Assembly: GCA_014377055.1 (NCBI GenBank)
Contig: JACMQJ010000067.1
Location: 1 to 13,247, forward strand
Direction: 5' to 3'
DNA length: 13,247 nucleotides
Source of the DNA: Candidatus Sericytochromatia bacterium
GTDB taxonomy: Bacteria > Cyanobacteriota > Sericytochromatia > UBA7694 > JACMQJ01
The notes beneath the pieces are model-generated. The model ran no database searches and had not been told where the DNA came from. It saw nothing but the letters and a program-made list of their open reading frames with translations. A program made the translations under genes and the position numbers. Below are positions 1 through 8,526 of this stretch, one piece after another; the first letter of the stretch is position 1, and every line of letters begins with the position of its first letter.

Positions 1-26
1 AAGTCCTTTTTTCTTACAAAATTTTC

Positions 27-956
27 TTAATCTTCATCATAAGCTTTACCAAGTGCTGCTGGTGATGTTGATTTACCAATAAAACCTGCTAAAGCAATCA
101 TTGTTAATAAATAAGGTATCATCTGAATAAATTGTGTTGGAATATTTGATCCAGAGCTCTGTAAGGTTATTTGTAATGCTTCTGAACCACCAAATAATAA
201 ACATGCTAAAGCGGCTCCATAAGGATTCCATTTACCAAAGATAACTGCTGCTATAGCGATAAAGCCTCTACCATTTGACATACCATCAGTAAATTGATGC
301 TGATCAAGTCCCAACCATACGCCTGCTAGTCCTGCTAATGCCCCACTTATTATGACACAAACATATCTCATAACATTAACTCTAATTCCTAGTGTGTCAG
401 CAGCTTCTGGATGCTCTCCAACAGCTCTTAATCTTAGACCAAAGACAGTTTTAAAAATAATTATATGAGAAAAAACTACAATAAAAAGGGTTAACATAAT
501 CATTGGATTACCAACAAGTTGATTGATCATATCTGAAAAACCATTACCTGGTGGTAATATTTGAAATACTTTTATTCCTTCTACTCTTGAAGAATTACTT
601 GAGCTATCAAAGAATATTTTTAAGAAAAACTTGGTCAATCCGACCGATAATAAATTAATTGCTACACCACTGATGATTTGATCTGCTCTAAATCTAATAG
701 AAATAACAGCATGTAGTAAAGCTGTAAGCATACCAGCAATAACACCAGCTAAAGCCCCATATAATGGTGACCCTGTTAAATATGTACCAAGTACTGATCC
801 AAATGCACCATTTAAAATTATTCCTTCAAGAGCAATATTAGTAACACCACTTCTTTCAGAAAAAACACCACCCATAGCTGCAAGAACATAAGGCACACTA
901 ATCCTAATTAACTGGATTAAAAATGCTAGAGAAAATATTCCATTTAGTATTGCCAT
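27..956 (-). CDS. nupQ: BMP-type nucleoside ABC transporter, second permease (NupQ/YufQ-like)
   Basis: This 309-residue, almost wholly hydrophobic protein is one of the two inner-membrane permeases of a nucleoside-type importer of the BPD_transp_2 family (the ribose/branched-chain amino acid permease fold). Family-typical stretches are SGVTNIALEGIIL (residues 36-48), ADQIISGVAIN (91-101) and the cytoplasmic ATPase-contacting loop LRAVGEHPEAADTLGI (176-191), which closely matches the equivalent loop in the neighbouring permease. The start ATG has AGGA about 8 nt upstream on the minus strand. It is the last gene of the importer operon visible here, 49 nt after nupP. Just downstream, at the window edge, the minus strand reads AAAAGGACTT, a possible ribosome site for one more gene outside the window. 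The family call is firm; the substrate (nucleosides) is inferred from the family and from the BMP partner. Confidence 0.88.
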   Translation of the reverse strand: MAILNGIFSLAFLIQLIRISVPYVLAAMGGVFSERSGVTNIALEGIILNGAFGSVLGTYLTGSPLYGALAGVIAGMLTALLHAVISIRFRADQIISGVAINLLSVGLTKFFLKIFFDSSSNSSRVEGIKVFQILPPGNGFSDMINQLVGNPMIMLTLFIVVFSHIIIFKTVFGLRLRAVGEHPEAADTLGIRVNVMRYVCVIISGALAGLAGVWLGLDQHQFTDGMSNGRGFIAIAAVIFGKWNPYGAALACLLFGGSEALQITLQSSGSNIPTQFIQMIPYLLTMIALAGFIGKSTSPAALGKAYDED

Positions 957-1005
957 CTTTTATTCCTAAATCTCTTTATCTTGATAACTTAAATTTTTTG
1001 TGATT

Positions 1006-2055
1006 TTATTTGCCACGAGCTAATATTTTTCTGACTTCGGTTGTTGAAGCAACAACACATATTATGACAATAGCTTGAAGAATATCAACCAATTCTTTAG
1101 GAACTACGGCATTAATTACCAAACCACCTTCACTAAGAACCCCAAACAAAAATGCAGCAATAACAACACCTAATGGATGATTTCTACCAAGTAAGGCAAC
1201 AGCAATACCCATAAACCCTAATCCTGATGAAAAACCTTCTTCAAAGTAATATTTATCACCTAATACATAGTTAAGACCGATTAAACCTGCAAGACCACCT
1301 GAAATAGCCATAGACATCATAATACATTTTTTTACATTGATACCTGCTGTTGCTGCAGCTTCAGGATTATGTCCAACAGCTCTCAATTCATAACCAAATT
1401 TTGTTTTCCATAAAATAACATAGACAACAATAGCAGTTAAGATAGCAATAACAAAAGCTAAACTAGCATAAGTTGAATCAAGGGCAGGAATAAACTCTGA
1501 TAATCTAGCTAAATGAGCATTCGAGATGATTTCTTTGGTATGTAATGTTTCTGGAACTCTAAAATAAGTTACTAATAAATAATTAATAAATGCTAGAACA
1601 ATAAAATTAAGCATAATTGTATTAATTACCTCATGAGAGCCCGTTTTTGCTTTTAAAAAACCAGGTATAAAACCAATCAAACCACCTGCCAAAAAGCCAC
1701 CTAACAAACAAAGAATAACAGCTAAGAATCTTGGTATAGAATCGGGAAGGTATGCACCTATTACAGCTGTAACAAATGTTCCCATATATAATTGTCCTTC
1801 ACCACCAATATTAAACAAACCTGTTCTAAAGGCAAAGGCTACAGCAAGACCCGAAAATATTAAAGGCGTTGTTTTAAATATTACTTGACCTATTCCGTAA
1901 GAATTAAAAATAGTACCTTCAAGTAAAAGCTTATAGATTTTTAATGGTGACTCTTTATAAATTAGAATTAAAATATCACTAAAAATTAATGCTAGTAATA
2001 CAGCAAAAATAGGTATGATAAATTCTATTAGTATTTTTTTATTTAACTTATCCAT
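1006..2055 (-). CDS. nupP: BMP-type nucleoside ABC transporter, first permease (NupP/YufP-like)
   Basis: A 349-residue polytopic membrane protein, the first and larger permease of the importer. The conserved FNIGGEGQL lies at residues 81-89 and the ATPase-contacting loop LRAVGHNPEAAATAGI at 224-239. An N-terminal membrane helix (about 8-32) precedes the core, as is usual for the NupP/YufP branch compared with the shorter NupQ branch. The start is an ATG with a good AGGAG ribosome site about 7 nt upstream. That site lies inside the end of the ATPase gene: the two frames overlap by 8 nt, which points to translational coupling and a fixed stoichiometry. It pairs with the 309-aa permease to make the channel. 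Function is inferred from family and operon position. Confidence 0.88.
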   Translation of the reverse strand: MDKLNKKILIEFIIPIFAVLLALIFSDILILIYKESPLKIYKLLLEGTIFNSYGIGQVIFKTTPLIFSGLAVAFAFRTGLFNIGGEGQLYMGTFVTAVIGAYLPDSIPRFLAVILCLLGGFLAGGLIGFIPGFLKAKTGSHEVINTIMLNFIVLAFINYLLVTYFRVPETLHTKEIISNAHLARLSEFIPALDSTYASLAFVIAILTAIVVYVILWKTKFGYELRAVGHNPEAAATAGINVKKCIMMSMAISGGLAGLIGLNYVLGDKYYFEEGFSSGLGFMGIAVALLGRNHPLGVVIAAFLFGVLSEGGLVINAVVPKELVDILQAIVIICVVASTTEVRKILARGK

Positions 2056-3562
2056 TAGAAGCTCCTGTCATATACATCCCTAGCTCATTTTTATTGGTTT
2101 TGTCTGCATCAACAATCTTGACTATTTTACCTTTGTATAAAACAGCTATTCGATCGCTCAATGATATTATTTCATTAAGTTCTGCTGAAACAAGCAAAAT
2201 AGCTTTACCTTCATCTCTAGCTTTAATAATTTGCTTATGAATAAATTCTATTGCTCCAATATCAACACCTCTGGTAGGTTGAGCTGCAATCAGAAACTTG
2301 AATTTCCTAAAAAACTCACGAGCAATAATTATTTTTTGTTGATTACCACCGGATAAACCACCAGATAAAACTTCTTTATGTGGAGGTCTAACGTCAAATT
2401 CCTTGATCAAACGTTCACTATGTTCATCAATACCAATACGATCTAATAAACCAGTTCGGGTAAAATTATGCTGTTGTCCCAAAATTAGGTTATCACTATT
2501 TTGATATTCCAAAACTAATCCTCTTTTATGTCTATCTTCTGGTATATGTGAAAATCCTTGTTCAAGTCTCTCTTTGGTTAATGAATTGCTTAAATCATTG
2601 CCCTCGAGTAAAATTTTCCCCGATTTTATTTTTTCAGTATTTAATCCCATCAAAGCTTCGATTAATTCAGTTTGACCATTTCCTTCTACTCCAGCAAATC
2701 CTAAAACTTCACCAGCTTTGATTTCAAAGTTTAGATTATCAAGTGCCAAGACATCTTTTGATTTGGTAACAGAAAGATTTTTTACATCCAAAATAACTTT
2801 TCCTGTTTGAGCTACTTTTTTTTCTGCCTGTAATAAAACATCACGCCCCACCATCATTCTCGCTATTTCTTTTGGGCTTGTATCTTTTGTATTAATTGTA
2901 TCAACTGTTTCACCATGTTTAATTATAGTGATTCTGTCAGATATTTCCATTATTTCATCAAGTTTATGAGTAATAATAATGACTGTTTTACCTTGAGCTA
3001 TTAAGCTTTTAATTACTTTAAAAAAGTCTTCTACTTCTTTTGGAGTTAAGACAGCTGTAGGCTCATCAAGAATAAGAATATTAGCCCCTCTATAAAGTAC
3101 TTTAATGATCTCAACTCTTTGGTTTTCACCAACAGATAAATCTTCTATTTTTTTACTAGGGTCAATATGTAAATTAAAATCATCTGATAATTTTTTGATT
3201 CGTTGATTTGCTGTATTTATATCAACAAATGGCCCTTTAGATGTTTCCATACCTAAAATTACATTTTCAGCGACTGTTAATGGTGGTATTAACATAAAAT
3301 GCTGATGCACCATACCTATTCCATGTTTTACTGCATTTTTTGGTGAATTTTTTATAATAGTTTCACCATTAATAATAATCTGACCTTCATCGGGATGATA
3401 AAGACCATAGAGTATTTTCATTAAAGTTGATTTACCTGCACCGTTTTCACCAACGATAGCATGGACTTCACCTTTACGAACAGCGATATTTATATTGTTA
3501 TTTGCTAGAACTTTACCAAATCTTTTTACGATATTTTTTAGTTCAATTATATTTTCAGCCAA
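2048..3562 (-). CDS. nupO: BMP-type nucleoside ABC transporter, double-domain ATPase (NupO/YufO-like)
   Basis: A 504-residue ATPase with two fused nucleotide-binding domains, as in RbsA/MglA/NupO proteins; it powers the import complex from the cytoplasmic side. Domain 1 is complete: Walker A GENGAGKST (38-46), Q-loop at Q87, signature LSVGENQ (142-148), Walker B ILILDEP (162-168), switch His199. Domain 2 has the usual degenerate Walker A GVEGNGQTE (291-299), a canonical signature LSGGNQQ (403-409) and a Walker B-like AAQPTRGVD in which Gln replaces Asp, a common pattern in this family. So hydrolysis probably takes place mainly at one site. The start is TTG, with GGAG 8 nt upstream; no in-frame ATG lies nearby. 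It follows the binding-protein gene by 19 nt and overlaps the first permease by 8 nt. Confidence 0.9.
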   Translation of the reverse strand: MAENIIELKNIVKRFGKVLANNNINIAVRKGEVHAIVGENGAGKSTLMKILYGLYHPDEGQIIINGETIIKNSPKNAVKHGIGMVHQHFMLIPPLTVAENVILGMETSKGPFVDINTANQRIKKLSDDFNLHIDPSKKIEDLSVGENQRVEIIKVLYRGANILILDEPTAVLTPKEVEDFFKVIKSLIAQGKTVIIITHKLDEIMEISDRITIIKHGETVDTINTKDTSPKEIARMMVGRDVLLQAEKKVAQTGKVILDVKNLSVTKSKDVLALDNLNFEIKAGEVLGFAGVEGNGQTELIEALMGLNTEKIKSGKILLEGNDLSNSLTKERLEQGFSHIPEDRHKRGLVLEYQNSDNLILGQQHNFTRTGLLDRIGIDEHSERLIKEFDVRPPHKEVLSGGLSGGNQQKIIIAREFFRKFKFLIAAQPTRGVDIGAIEFIHKQIIKARDEGKAILLVSAELNEIISLSDRIAVLYKGKIVKIVDADKTNKNELGMYMTGASNG

Positions 3563-3581
3563 AATTATTTCTCCAAAAAAC

Positions 3582-4622
3582 CTATAAAGTAACTTTTATT
3601 AGACCATTATTAATTTTATTATTTATTTCTTCAAGCTTTTTATGAACAGTATCACCAATTAATGCTTTATTATGTTCATCATATATTAAGCTAACTCCGC
3701 CTTGTTTGAGTCCAAATATTTTGGCTCCACCAGAAAATTTTCCGTCGATAGTATCTTTAATAATGTCATAGATAGCTACATCTACTTTTTTTACCATGCT
3801 ACTCAAAATAAACCCAGGAGCTTCAGAATATTGATCAGAATCAACACCTATCGCTAATTTTTTGAGATTTCTGGCAGCTTCAAAAACACCAAGACCTGTC
3901 GAACCAGAAGCATGATAGATAATATCAACACCATTATTATACTGACTTGTTGCTAACTCTTTGCCCTTAGCAGGATCTTTAAAGGCTGCACCTGTAACAC
4001 CAGCATAATTAGAGATCACTTCTATATTTGGATTAATCATTTTTGCACCAGATTTATAACCTGATTCAAATTTATGAATTAATGGAATATCCATACCACC
4101 AATAAATCCTATTTTATTTGTTTTTGTTTTTAGAGCAGCCAAAGCACCAGCCATGTATGAGCCTTCTTCTTCTTTGAATTTTAGAGCTGCAACATTAGAA
4201 GGTGGTGGTATATCTTTTCCGTCTTTATCTTGATTAACAACAAAATCAACTCCTGCAAATTTTCTTTCAGGATGTTTTTTGGCAACATTGGTAATATCAT
4301 CAGTGAATATAAAACCGATACCAATTATTAAATCAAAGTTTTGGGCGGCAAGTCTATTGAGAGCAGATGATCTATCTGAACCTTCTCCAGGCTCAACGTA
4401 TTGAGCTTCTATTCCTAGATTTTTGATAGCTCTTTGTAGACCATTATAGGCTGAATCATTAAAAGATTTATCTCCACGACCACCTACATCAAAGACTAGA
4501 CCAACTCTTAGTTTTGGTTTATCTCCTGTACTAGCATTTTTAATTTCAGGTTTATTGCCTAAGAATAAAAAAATAATATTTAAAACTATAACTACTGCAA
4601 AAAAAGCATAAAATTTTTTCAT
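3582..4622 (-). CDS. BMP-family (PnrA-like) substrate-binding protein without lipobox
   Basis: A 346-residue extracytoplasmic binding protein of the BMP/PnrA family, expected to capture purine nucleosides and deliver them to the permeases. Family marks: DVGGRGDKSFND (45-56), EEEGSYMAGALAA (151-163), IGFIGGMDIPLIHKFESGY (171-189) and HASGSTGLGVFEAA (237-250). The N-terminus has a short basic start (MKK) and a hydrophobic segment (about 4-21) ending in FLFLGNKPEIKN. It contains no cysteine, so it cannot be lipidated as many BMP proteins are; it is either cleaved and soluble in a periplasm or held by an uncleaved signal anchor. No convincing Shine-Dalgarno is seen ahead of the ATG. It is the first gene of the importer operon, with a strong promoter and a dyad in its leader. 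The family is sure; the ligand is inferred. Confidence 0.9.
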   Translation of the reverse strand: MKKFYAFFAVVIVLNIIFLFLGNKPEIKNASTGDKPKLRVGLVFDVGGRGDKSFNDSAYNGLQRAIKNLGIEAQYVEPGEGSDRSSALNRLAAQNFDLIIGIGFIFTDDITNVAKKHPERKFAGVDFVVNQDKDGKDIPPPSNVAALKFKEEEGSYMAGALAALKTKTNKIGFIGGMDIPLIHKFESGYKSGAKMINPNIEVISNYAGVTGAAFKDPAKGKELATSQYNNGVDIIYHASGSTGLGVFEAARNLKKLAIGVDSDQYSEAPGFILSSMVKKVDVAIYDIIKDTIDGKFSGGAKIFGLKQGGVSLIYDEHNKALIGDTVHKKLEEINNKINNGLIKVTL

Positions 4623-4649
4623 AAATTTATCAGTAAACTTTCAATATTA

Positions 4650-4677
4650 TTGATGATTAAAATCTATTTATCATCAA
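4650..4677. promoter_or_regulatory. Inverted repeat in the importer leader, candidate operator
   Basis: A perfect 8-bp inverted repeat, TTGATGAT / ATCATCAA, with a 12-nt spacer, lies 28 nt before the binding-protein start codon. A consensus -10 hexamer (TATAAT on the minus strand, 4679-4684) lies directly upstream of it, which would put the dyad over a transcription start, a typical repressor position. That second promoter has no good -35. If folded in RNA it would be a weak stem without a U tract, so it is not a terminator. The regulatory role is inferred. Confidence 0.35.
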
Positions 4678-4745
4678 GATTATAGACTTTTTGAAACTAA
4701 ACTCAGTAAAAATAATACTAAATACTAAATTATTTGAGCTACACA

Positions 4746-4774
4746 ATTATACATTAATTAGTTTAAATTGTAAA
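4746..4774 (-). promoter_or_regulatory. Sigma-70/sigma-A type promoter for the importer operon
   Basis: Minus-strand -35 TTTACA (4769-4774) and -10 TATAAT (4746-4751) are separated by exactly 17 nt: 5/6 and 6/6 matches to consensus. It starts just after the stop codon of the regulator gene and would give a leader of about 117 nt before the binding-protein ATG. This fits independent expression of the importer from the upstream regulator gene. Confidence 0.6.
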
Positions 4775-4776
4775 AG

Positions 4777-6504
4777 TTAGTTTTTAATAATCTGATTAAA
4801 ATTTAAAAGTTTTGATGAGGTTTCAGATACCTGTCCAATGTATGTTTTTATATTATCTAAATTATGTTTTAAACTTGTGTTTTCGGTTATTTCATTTTCA
4901 AGAATGTATAAACTCATTTCTAATGAACTAATTAAATTATTAAACTCATAAGCTATACTAGTTATCATATTACTTATTGATTCTAATTTTTGTGTACTCT
5001 TTGTCTGTTCATCTTGATTAAGTTCATTTAAATGGCACTTTATCATTAATTCAAAATAAATTACATTTTTGAGCGTATCTTTTATCAATATAGCATTTAT
5101 ATTAACTAGTATCTCATTTCCATCTTTTTTAATAAATCTGGTCTGAAAATTGTTAACTATTTCATTTAGAATAAGATTGTTAATTATTTTATCATAGACA
5201 TTACTAAGATAAAAATAGGTTATTTTAACATTATCTAAAATCTCTTTTTCTGAGTTATAACCCAATATTTTAACTAAATTTTCACTTATATTAAGTATTT
5301 TACCATCCAAACTATGACTTATGTTACCTTCAATCGTAGGATTAATTTTTTCTACTTGTTGATGTGTAATATCTTTAATAACTATCATTACTTGTTCATC
5401 TGGAACTAAGATAAATCTTAATTCAAAATTATAAATATTATTATGTGAGATAAGTTTATGTTCAAAAGATTGTAAATACTTGTTTTTTAGAGTTAATAAA
5501 ATATAATAAGAGATTTGAGAGATCAATTCTTTAGAAATAATTTTATAGGATTCGGATATTTTGCCGATATTTTTATTTATAAGTTTTTCTTTTAATATTA
5601 TCTCATTTAAATTATCTGGAACTCTTAAATCAATTAAATCTAACTCTTTATTTGTCAATAAAATAATATCAGGTAAATGAGAGAATATTTTTTCAGACTT
5701 AGTTTTATAATCAATTAAATAATCTTCTTTTTGTCTTTTATCTTCTATAGTATAAGCATTACAGACAAAACCTATCATCTTTCCACTTCTATCCAATAAA
5801 ATTTTTGATTTGATACATGCACAGAAGACTTCTTTTGATTTGTTAAAACATCTTTCATCACTTGAATATTCTTTTTTATCAGTGAGAGTATTGAGCTTTA
5901 ATAAAAAGGCCTCTTTTCGTGAGTCAGATTCAAAAAATATCAAGGATTTATTAATCATTTCTTGATTAGAATAACCAAAAATATCTTCTGCTGACATATT
6001 CCAATATATGACTTTACTTTGCATATTTACCACAAAGACAGCGTCAGGTATACTCTCTAAAGTATTTAAAGCAAAAAAAAGTTTTTCTTCCAATTCTTTT
6101 TTGTCTTTATTAATCCTTATTTTTTCTAACGCACATTTTATTGAAATACTAATTTTTTGTAATGAATTTTTTAGTACATAATCAATTGCACCTGCTTTCA
6201 TACACTCTACAGCAGATTCTTCATCAATTGTACCTGTAACAAATATTACTGGTATCATTGGAGCTAACTCTTTTACTAATGAGAGAGCTTGCATTCCACT
6301 GAATCCTGGAACAGTATAATCAACAAGAATAATATCAGGTATAAAATCCTCAAGCTCATGAATAAATTCATTTTTGTTGTCTACATGTATAAGATTAAAT
6401 GACATTTGAGCATTTTTTAGGTGATATTCAATTAATTTAACATCACCTAAGTTATCCTCAAGAACTAATATCTTTAATTGTTTAGAAAATAGCTCATTGG
6501 ACAT
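4777..6504 (-). CDS. REC-PAS-PAS-PAS regulator with degenerate, His-less DHp end and no kinase domain
   Basis: A 575-residue soluble signalling protein. Residues 10-125 form a receiver domain with all key residues (E16, D17, phospho-acceptor D62, T90, K112). Three PAS-type sensor domains follow: about 145-255 (IPDAVFVVNM...WNMSAEDIFGYS), 270-385 (LPDIILLTNKELDLID... ending VIKDIT) and 389-489 (DGKILNISENLVKILGYN). The last 70 residues resemble the dimerisation helix of hybrid kinases that carry an AHDFNNL motif, but here it reads AYEFNNL: Tyr519 (codon TAT, 4948-4950) stands where the phospho-accepting His belongs, and the protein stops 56 residues later with no ATPase domain. Start: the frame stays open to a TTG at 6552, but that part runs through a terminator stem, so ATG 6504 with AAAGG about 12 nt upstream is chosen. 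It may receive phosphate from another kinase or act as a dimeric adaptor; the output is unknown. Confidence 0.85.
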   Translation of the reverse strand: MSNELFSKQLKILVLEDNLGDVKLIEYHLKNAQMSFNLIHVDNKNEFIHELEDFIPDIILVDYTVPGFSGMQALSLVKELAPMIPVIFVTGTIDEESAVECMKAGAIDYVLKNSLQKISISIKCALEKIRINKDKKELEEKLFFALNTLESIPDAVFVVNMQSKVIYWNMSAEDIFGYSNQEMINKSLIFFESDSRKEAFLLKLNTLTDKKEYSSDERCFNKSKEVFCACIKSKILLDRSGKMIGFVCNAYTIEDKRQKEDYLIDYKTKSEKIFSHLPDIILLTNKELDLIDLRVPDNLNEIILKEKLINKNIGKISESYKIISKELISQISYYILLTLKNKYLQSFEHKLISHNNIYNFELRFILVPDEQVMIVIKDITHQQVEKINPTIEGNISHSLDGKILNISENLVKILGYNSEKEILDNVKITYFYLSNVYDKIINNLILNEIVNNFQTRFIKKDGNEILVNINAILIKDTLKNVIYFELMIKCHLNELNQDEQTKSTQKLESISNMITSIAYEFNNLISSLEMSLYILENEITENTSLKHNLDNIKTYIGQVSETSSKLLNFNQIIKN

Positions 6505-6531
6505 TTTTTTATTTAACCTTTCAGATTTATT

Positions 6532-6576
6532 AAAAAAATACCTCTTTCCCAAAAATTAGAAAGAGGTATTTTTTTT
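6532..6576 (-). terminator. Strong intrinsic terminator after htpG
   Basis: A 17-bp perfect inverted repeat (6532-6548 with 6559-6575, core CCTCTTTC/GAAAGAGG) around a 10-nt loop, with A and T runs on the two outer sides, so it can terminate transcription in either direction. The htpG stop codon (TAA, 6575-6577) sits on its edge. The next gene's ATG is only 28 nt beyond it, so that gene depends on read-through or on a promoter hidden in or before the hairpin. Confidence 0.85.
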
Positions 6577-8446
6577 AGTTAGACTTTGTTAATAGTTCAA
6601 GTATTTTATTTGATCTCTCTAAAAATTTTGACATTTTATCATTTGGTAATTGTTTTTGTGATAATAATGCAAGTTCATGAACATGGTTACAAATTAATTC
6701 TACTTCAATGCTCTTATCTTTTTCTTTGGACAATTTTTTTAAATTATCTATAATTGGATTATTCGCATTAATGATCAGTGTATAATCTTTCATAAATCCA
6801 GGATCTTTTTGTTGCATCATTCCTGTCATTTCGTGCATTCTTCTCATTTGTTCAGAAAAAACAATCATTCCAGGGATTTCATTAGACTTTAGATTTTCAA
6901 TTTTAACTTGTAAATTAGGCATATTTAGACTTGATTTAAAAACTTCTTCAAGTGCTTCATTTCCAGTTTTATTAGTTTCGGGGTCTACTATAATGTCAGA
7001 TTTAGCATCTTTATCAATCATAGTATCACTTATGTCTGAGTCTATTCTTGAAAATTTGATTTCTGTATTTTTCATTTCTAAGAAATTAATAAAATGTGAA
7101 TCAATGAATGTATCAAGAATAATTACATCAATACCTTGCTCTTTAAATAAGCTAAGGTAGTTAGCATGAGCTTCTGTATCAGAGGTATAGAATACTTTAC
7201 CTTCAGCTTTTTCTTTATTATCTTTCAAATATTCTTCTAATGTTTTGTACTTATTATCAGATGTTTTAAAAATAATAGCTTCTTTGACTTGATCATAAAA
7301 TTTATCGTCTTCCATCATTCCAACTTTAACAAATGCCTGTATTCCTTCCCAAACCTTTTCGTACTCTTCTCTTTCTTTATTGAACATATCTTTAAGTCTA
7401 TCTGCGACTTTTTTGGAAATATGTGAAGATATTTTTCTAACATGTGGTTCATTTTGTAACATACTTCTTGAAACATTTAGAGGAATATCAGGACTATCAA
7501 CACCACCTTGTAAAACAGTCAAAAATCTAGGTAGTAATTCATGTGTATTTTCACTCACATAAACATTATTGGAATAAAGTTTAATATGACCTTTTGACAT
7601 ATCAAGCTCATGAGTTAATTGTGGAAAGTATAATATACCTTTTAGATTAAAAGGATAATCAACATTAATATGAATCCAAAACAATGGTTCAGTTGAAAAA
7701 GGATATAAATAATCATAAAAGTCTAAATAATCTTCTTTTTTAAGACTTAATGGTTGTTCATTCCATAAGGCTTTTTGTTTATTTGCTTGTACACCATCAA
7801 CTGTAATTTTGTAAGGTAAGAAGTCACAATACTTTTTGATCAAATGTTTTACTCTTGTTTCTTCTGAAAATTCTTTTTCATCATCAGCAAGATATAAGGT
7901 TATTTCTGTTCCTCTTTTATTTTTTGTACCTTTACCTAGTTGAAACTCTGGAGTACCATCACATTCCCATCTTATAGCCTCAGCATTTTCTTGACATGAA
8001 AGAGAGTTAATAACAACTTTTTTTGCAACCATAAAAGAAGAATAAAAGCCTAAACCAAAGTGACCAATTATTTGATCATTCTCATTGCCTGATTTATATT
8101 TTTTCAAAAACTCTTCTGCTCCAGAAAAAGCAACTTGATTAATATATCTTTTTACTTCTTCTGCTGTTAAACCAATCCCATTATCAGTAATGGTCATAGT
8201 ATTTTCATCTTTATTAAGGGTTACTTCTACTACATATTCACTTTCATTTTCATCTTTTGGTACTTCACCAATTAATGCCAAATGTTTATATTTATTTATT
8301 GCATCAATCGAATTTGAAATAAGTTCTCTTAAAAAAATTTCTTTATCTGAATAAAGAAATTTTTTGATGATTGGAAAAATATTTTCCATATTGACTGAGA
8401 TAGTACCTTTTTCTTCAGTCGGATTATTTGTTATAGTTTCGCTCAT
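6575..8446 (-). CDS. htpG: Molecular chaperone HtpG (bacterial Hsp90)
   Basis: A 623-residue cytosolic Hsp90 chaperone, an ATP-driven dimeric clamp that refolds or matures client proteins; E. coli HtpG has 624 residues, so it is full length. The N-terminal GHKL ATPase domain shows FLRELISNSIDAI (catalytic Glu41, metal-contacting Asn45), DNGIGL (88-93) and the lid/glycine motif GHFGLGFYSS (128-137). The middle domain has the gamma-phosphate-contacting NVSRSMLQ stretch. The C-terminal dimerisation region is present, without the eukaryotic MEEVD tail. Start: the frame is open to ATG 8488, but ATG 8446 (MSETITNN) has AAGAGG 9 nt upstream, whereas 8488 has no ribosome site and falls in a putative -10 element. 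It appears to be monocistronic, closed by the hairpin at its stop codon. Confidence 0.96.
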   Translation of the reverse strand: MSETITNNPTEEKGTISVNMENIFPIIKKFLYSDKEIFLRELISNSIDAINKYKHLALIGEVPKDENESEYVVEVTLNKDENTMTITDNGIGLTAEEVKRYINQVAFSGAEEFLKKYKSGNENDQIIGHFGLGFYSSFMVAKKVVINSLSCQENAEAIRWECDGTPEFQLGKGTKNKRGTEITLYLADDEKEFSEETRVKHLIKKYCDFLPYKITVDGVQANKQKALWNEQPLSLKKEDYLDFYDYLYPFSTEPLFWIHINVDYPFNLKGILYFPQLTHELDMSKGHIKLYSNNVYVSENTHELLPRFLTVLQGGVDSPDIPLNVSRSMLQNEPHVRKISSHISKKVADRLKDMFNKEREEYEKVWEGIQAFVKVGMMEDDKFYDQVKEAIIFKTSDNKYKTLEEYLKDNKEKAEGKVFYTSDTEAHANYLSLFKEQGIDVIILDTFIDSHFINFLEMKNTEIKFSRIDSDISDTMIDKDAKSDIIVDPETNKTGNEALEEVFKSSLNMPNLQVKIENLKSNEIPGMIVFSEQMRRMHEMTGMMQQKDPGFMKDYTLIINANNPIIDNLKKLSKEKDKSIEVELICNHVHELALLSQKQLPNDKMSKFLERSNKILELLTKSN

Positions 8447-8486
8447 AAGTTTAAACCTCTTGTTAACTTTTAGATAAACATAAAGC

Positions 8487-8495
8487 ATTTTATCA
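8487..8495 (-). promoter_or_regulatory. Putative extended -10 promoter for htpG
   Basis: The minus strand reads TGATAAAAT, an extended -10 (TGn-TAAAAT), with a poor -35 (TTCAAT, 18-nt spacing). The predicted transcription start near 8480 leaves a leader of about 34 nt to the chosen htpG ATG and lies downstream of the rejected start at 8488. No CIRCE heat-shock operator was seen around it. Confidence 0.35.
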
Positions 8496-8526
8496 CAAGA
8501 TCAAAGCTAGATTGAAATTTTGTATT

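Noticed and set aside
4623..4745. Purine riboswitch in the importer leader
   Set aside because: The leader is long enough and the function would fit, but the conserved purine-aptamer core and its stems are not found.
7380..7562. 60-codon plus-strand open frame
   Set aside because: Lies wholly antisense within htpG, with no ribosome site or recognisable product; a shadow of the real gene.
8447..8488. N-terminal extension of HtpG starting at ATG 8488
   Set aside because: No ribosome site, overlap with a putative -10 element, and the resulting 14 extra residues are not typical of HtpG.
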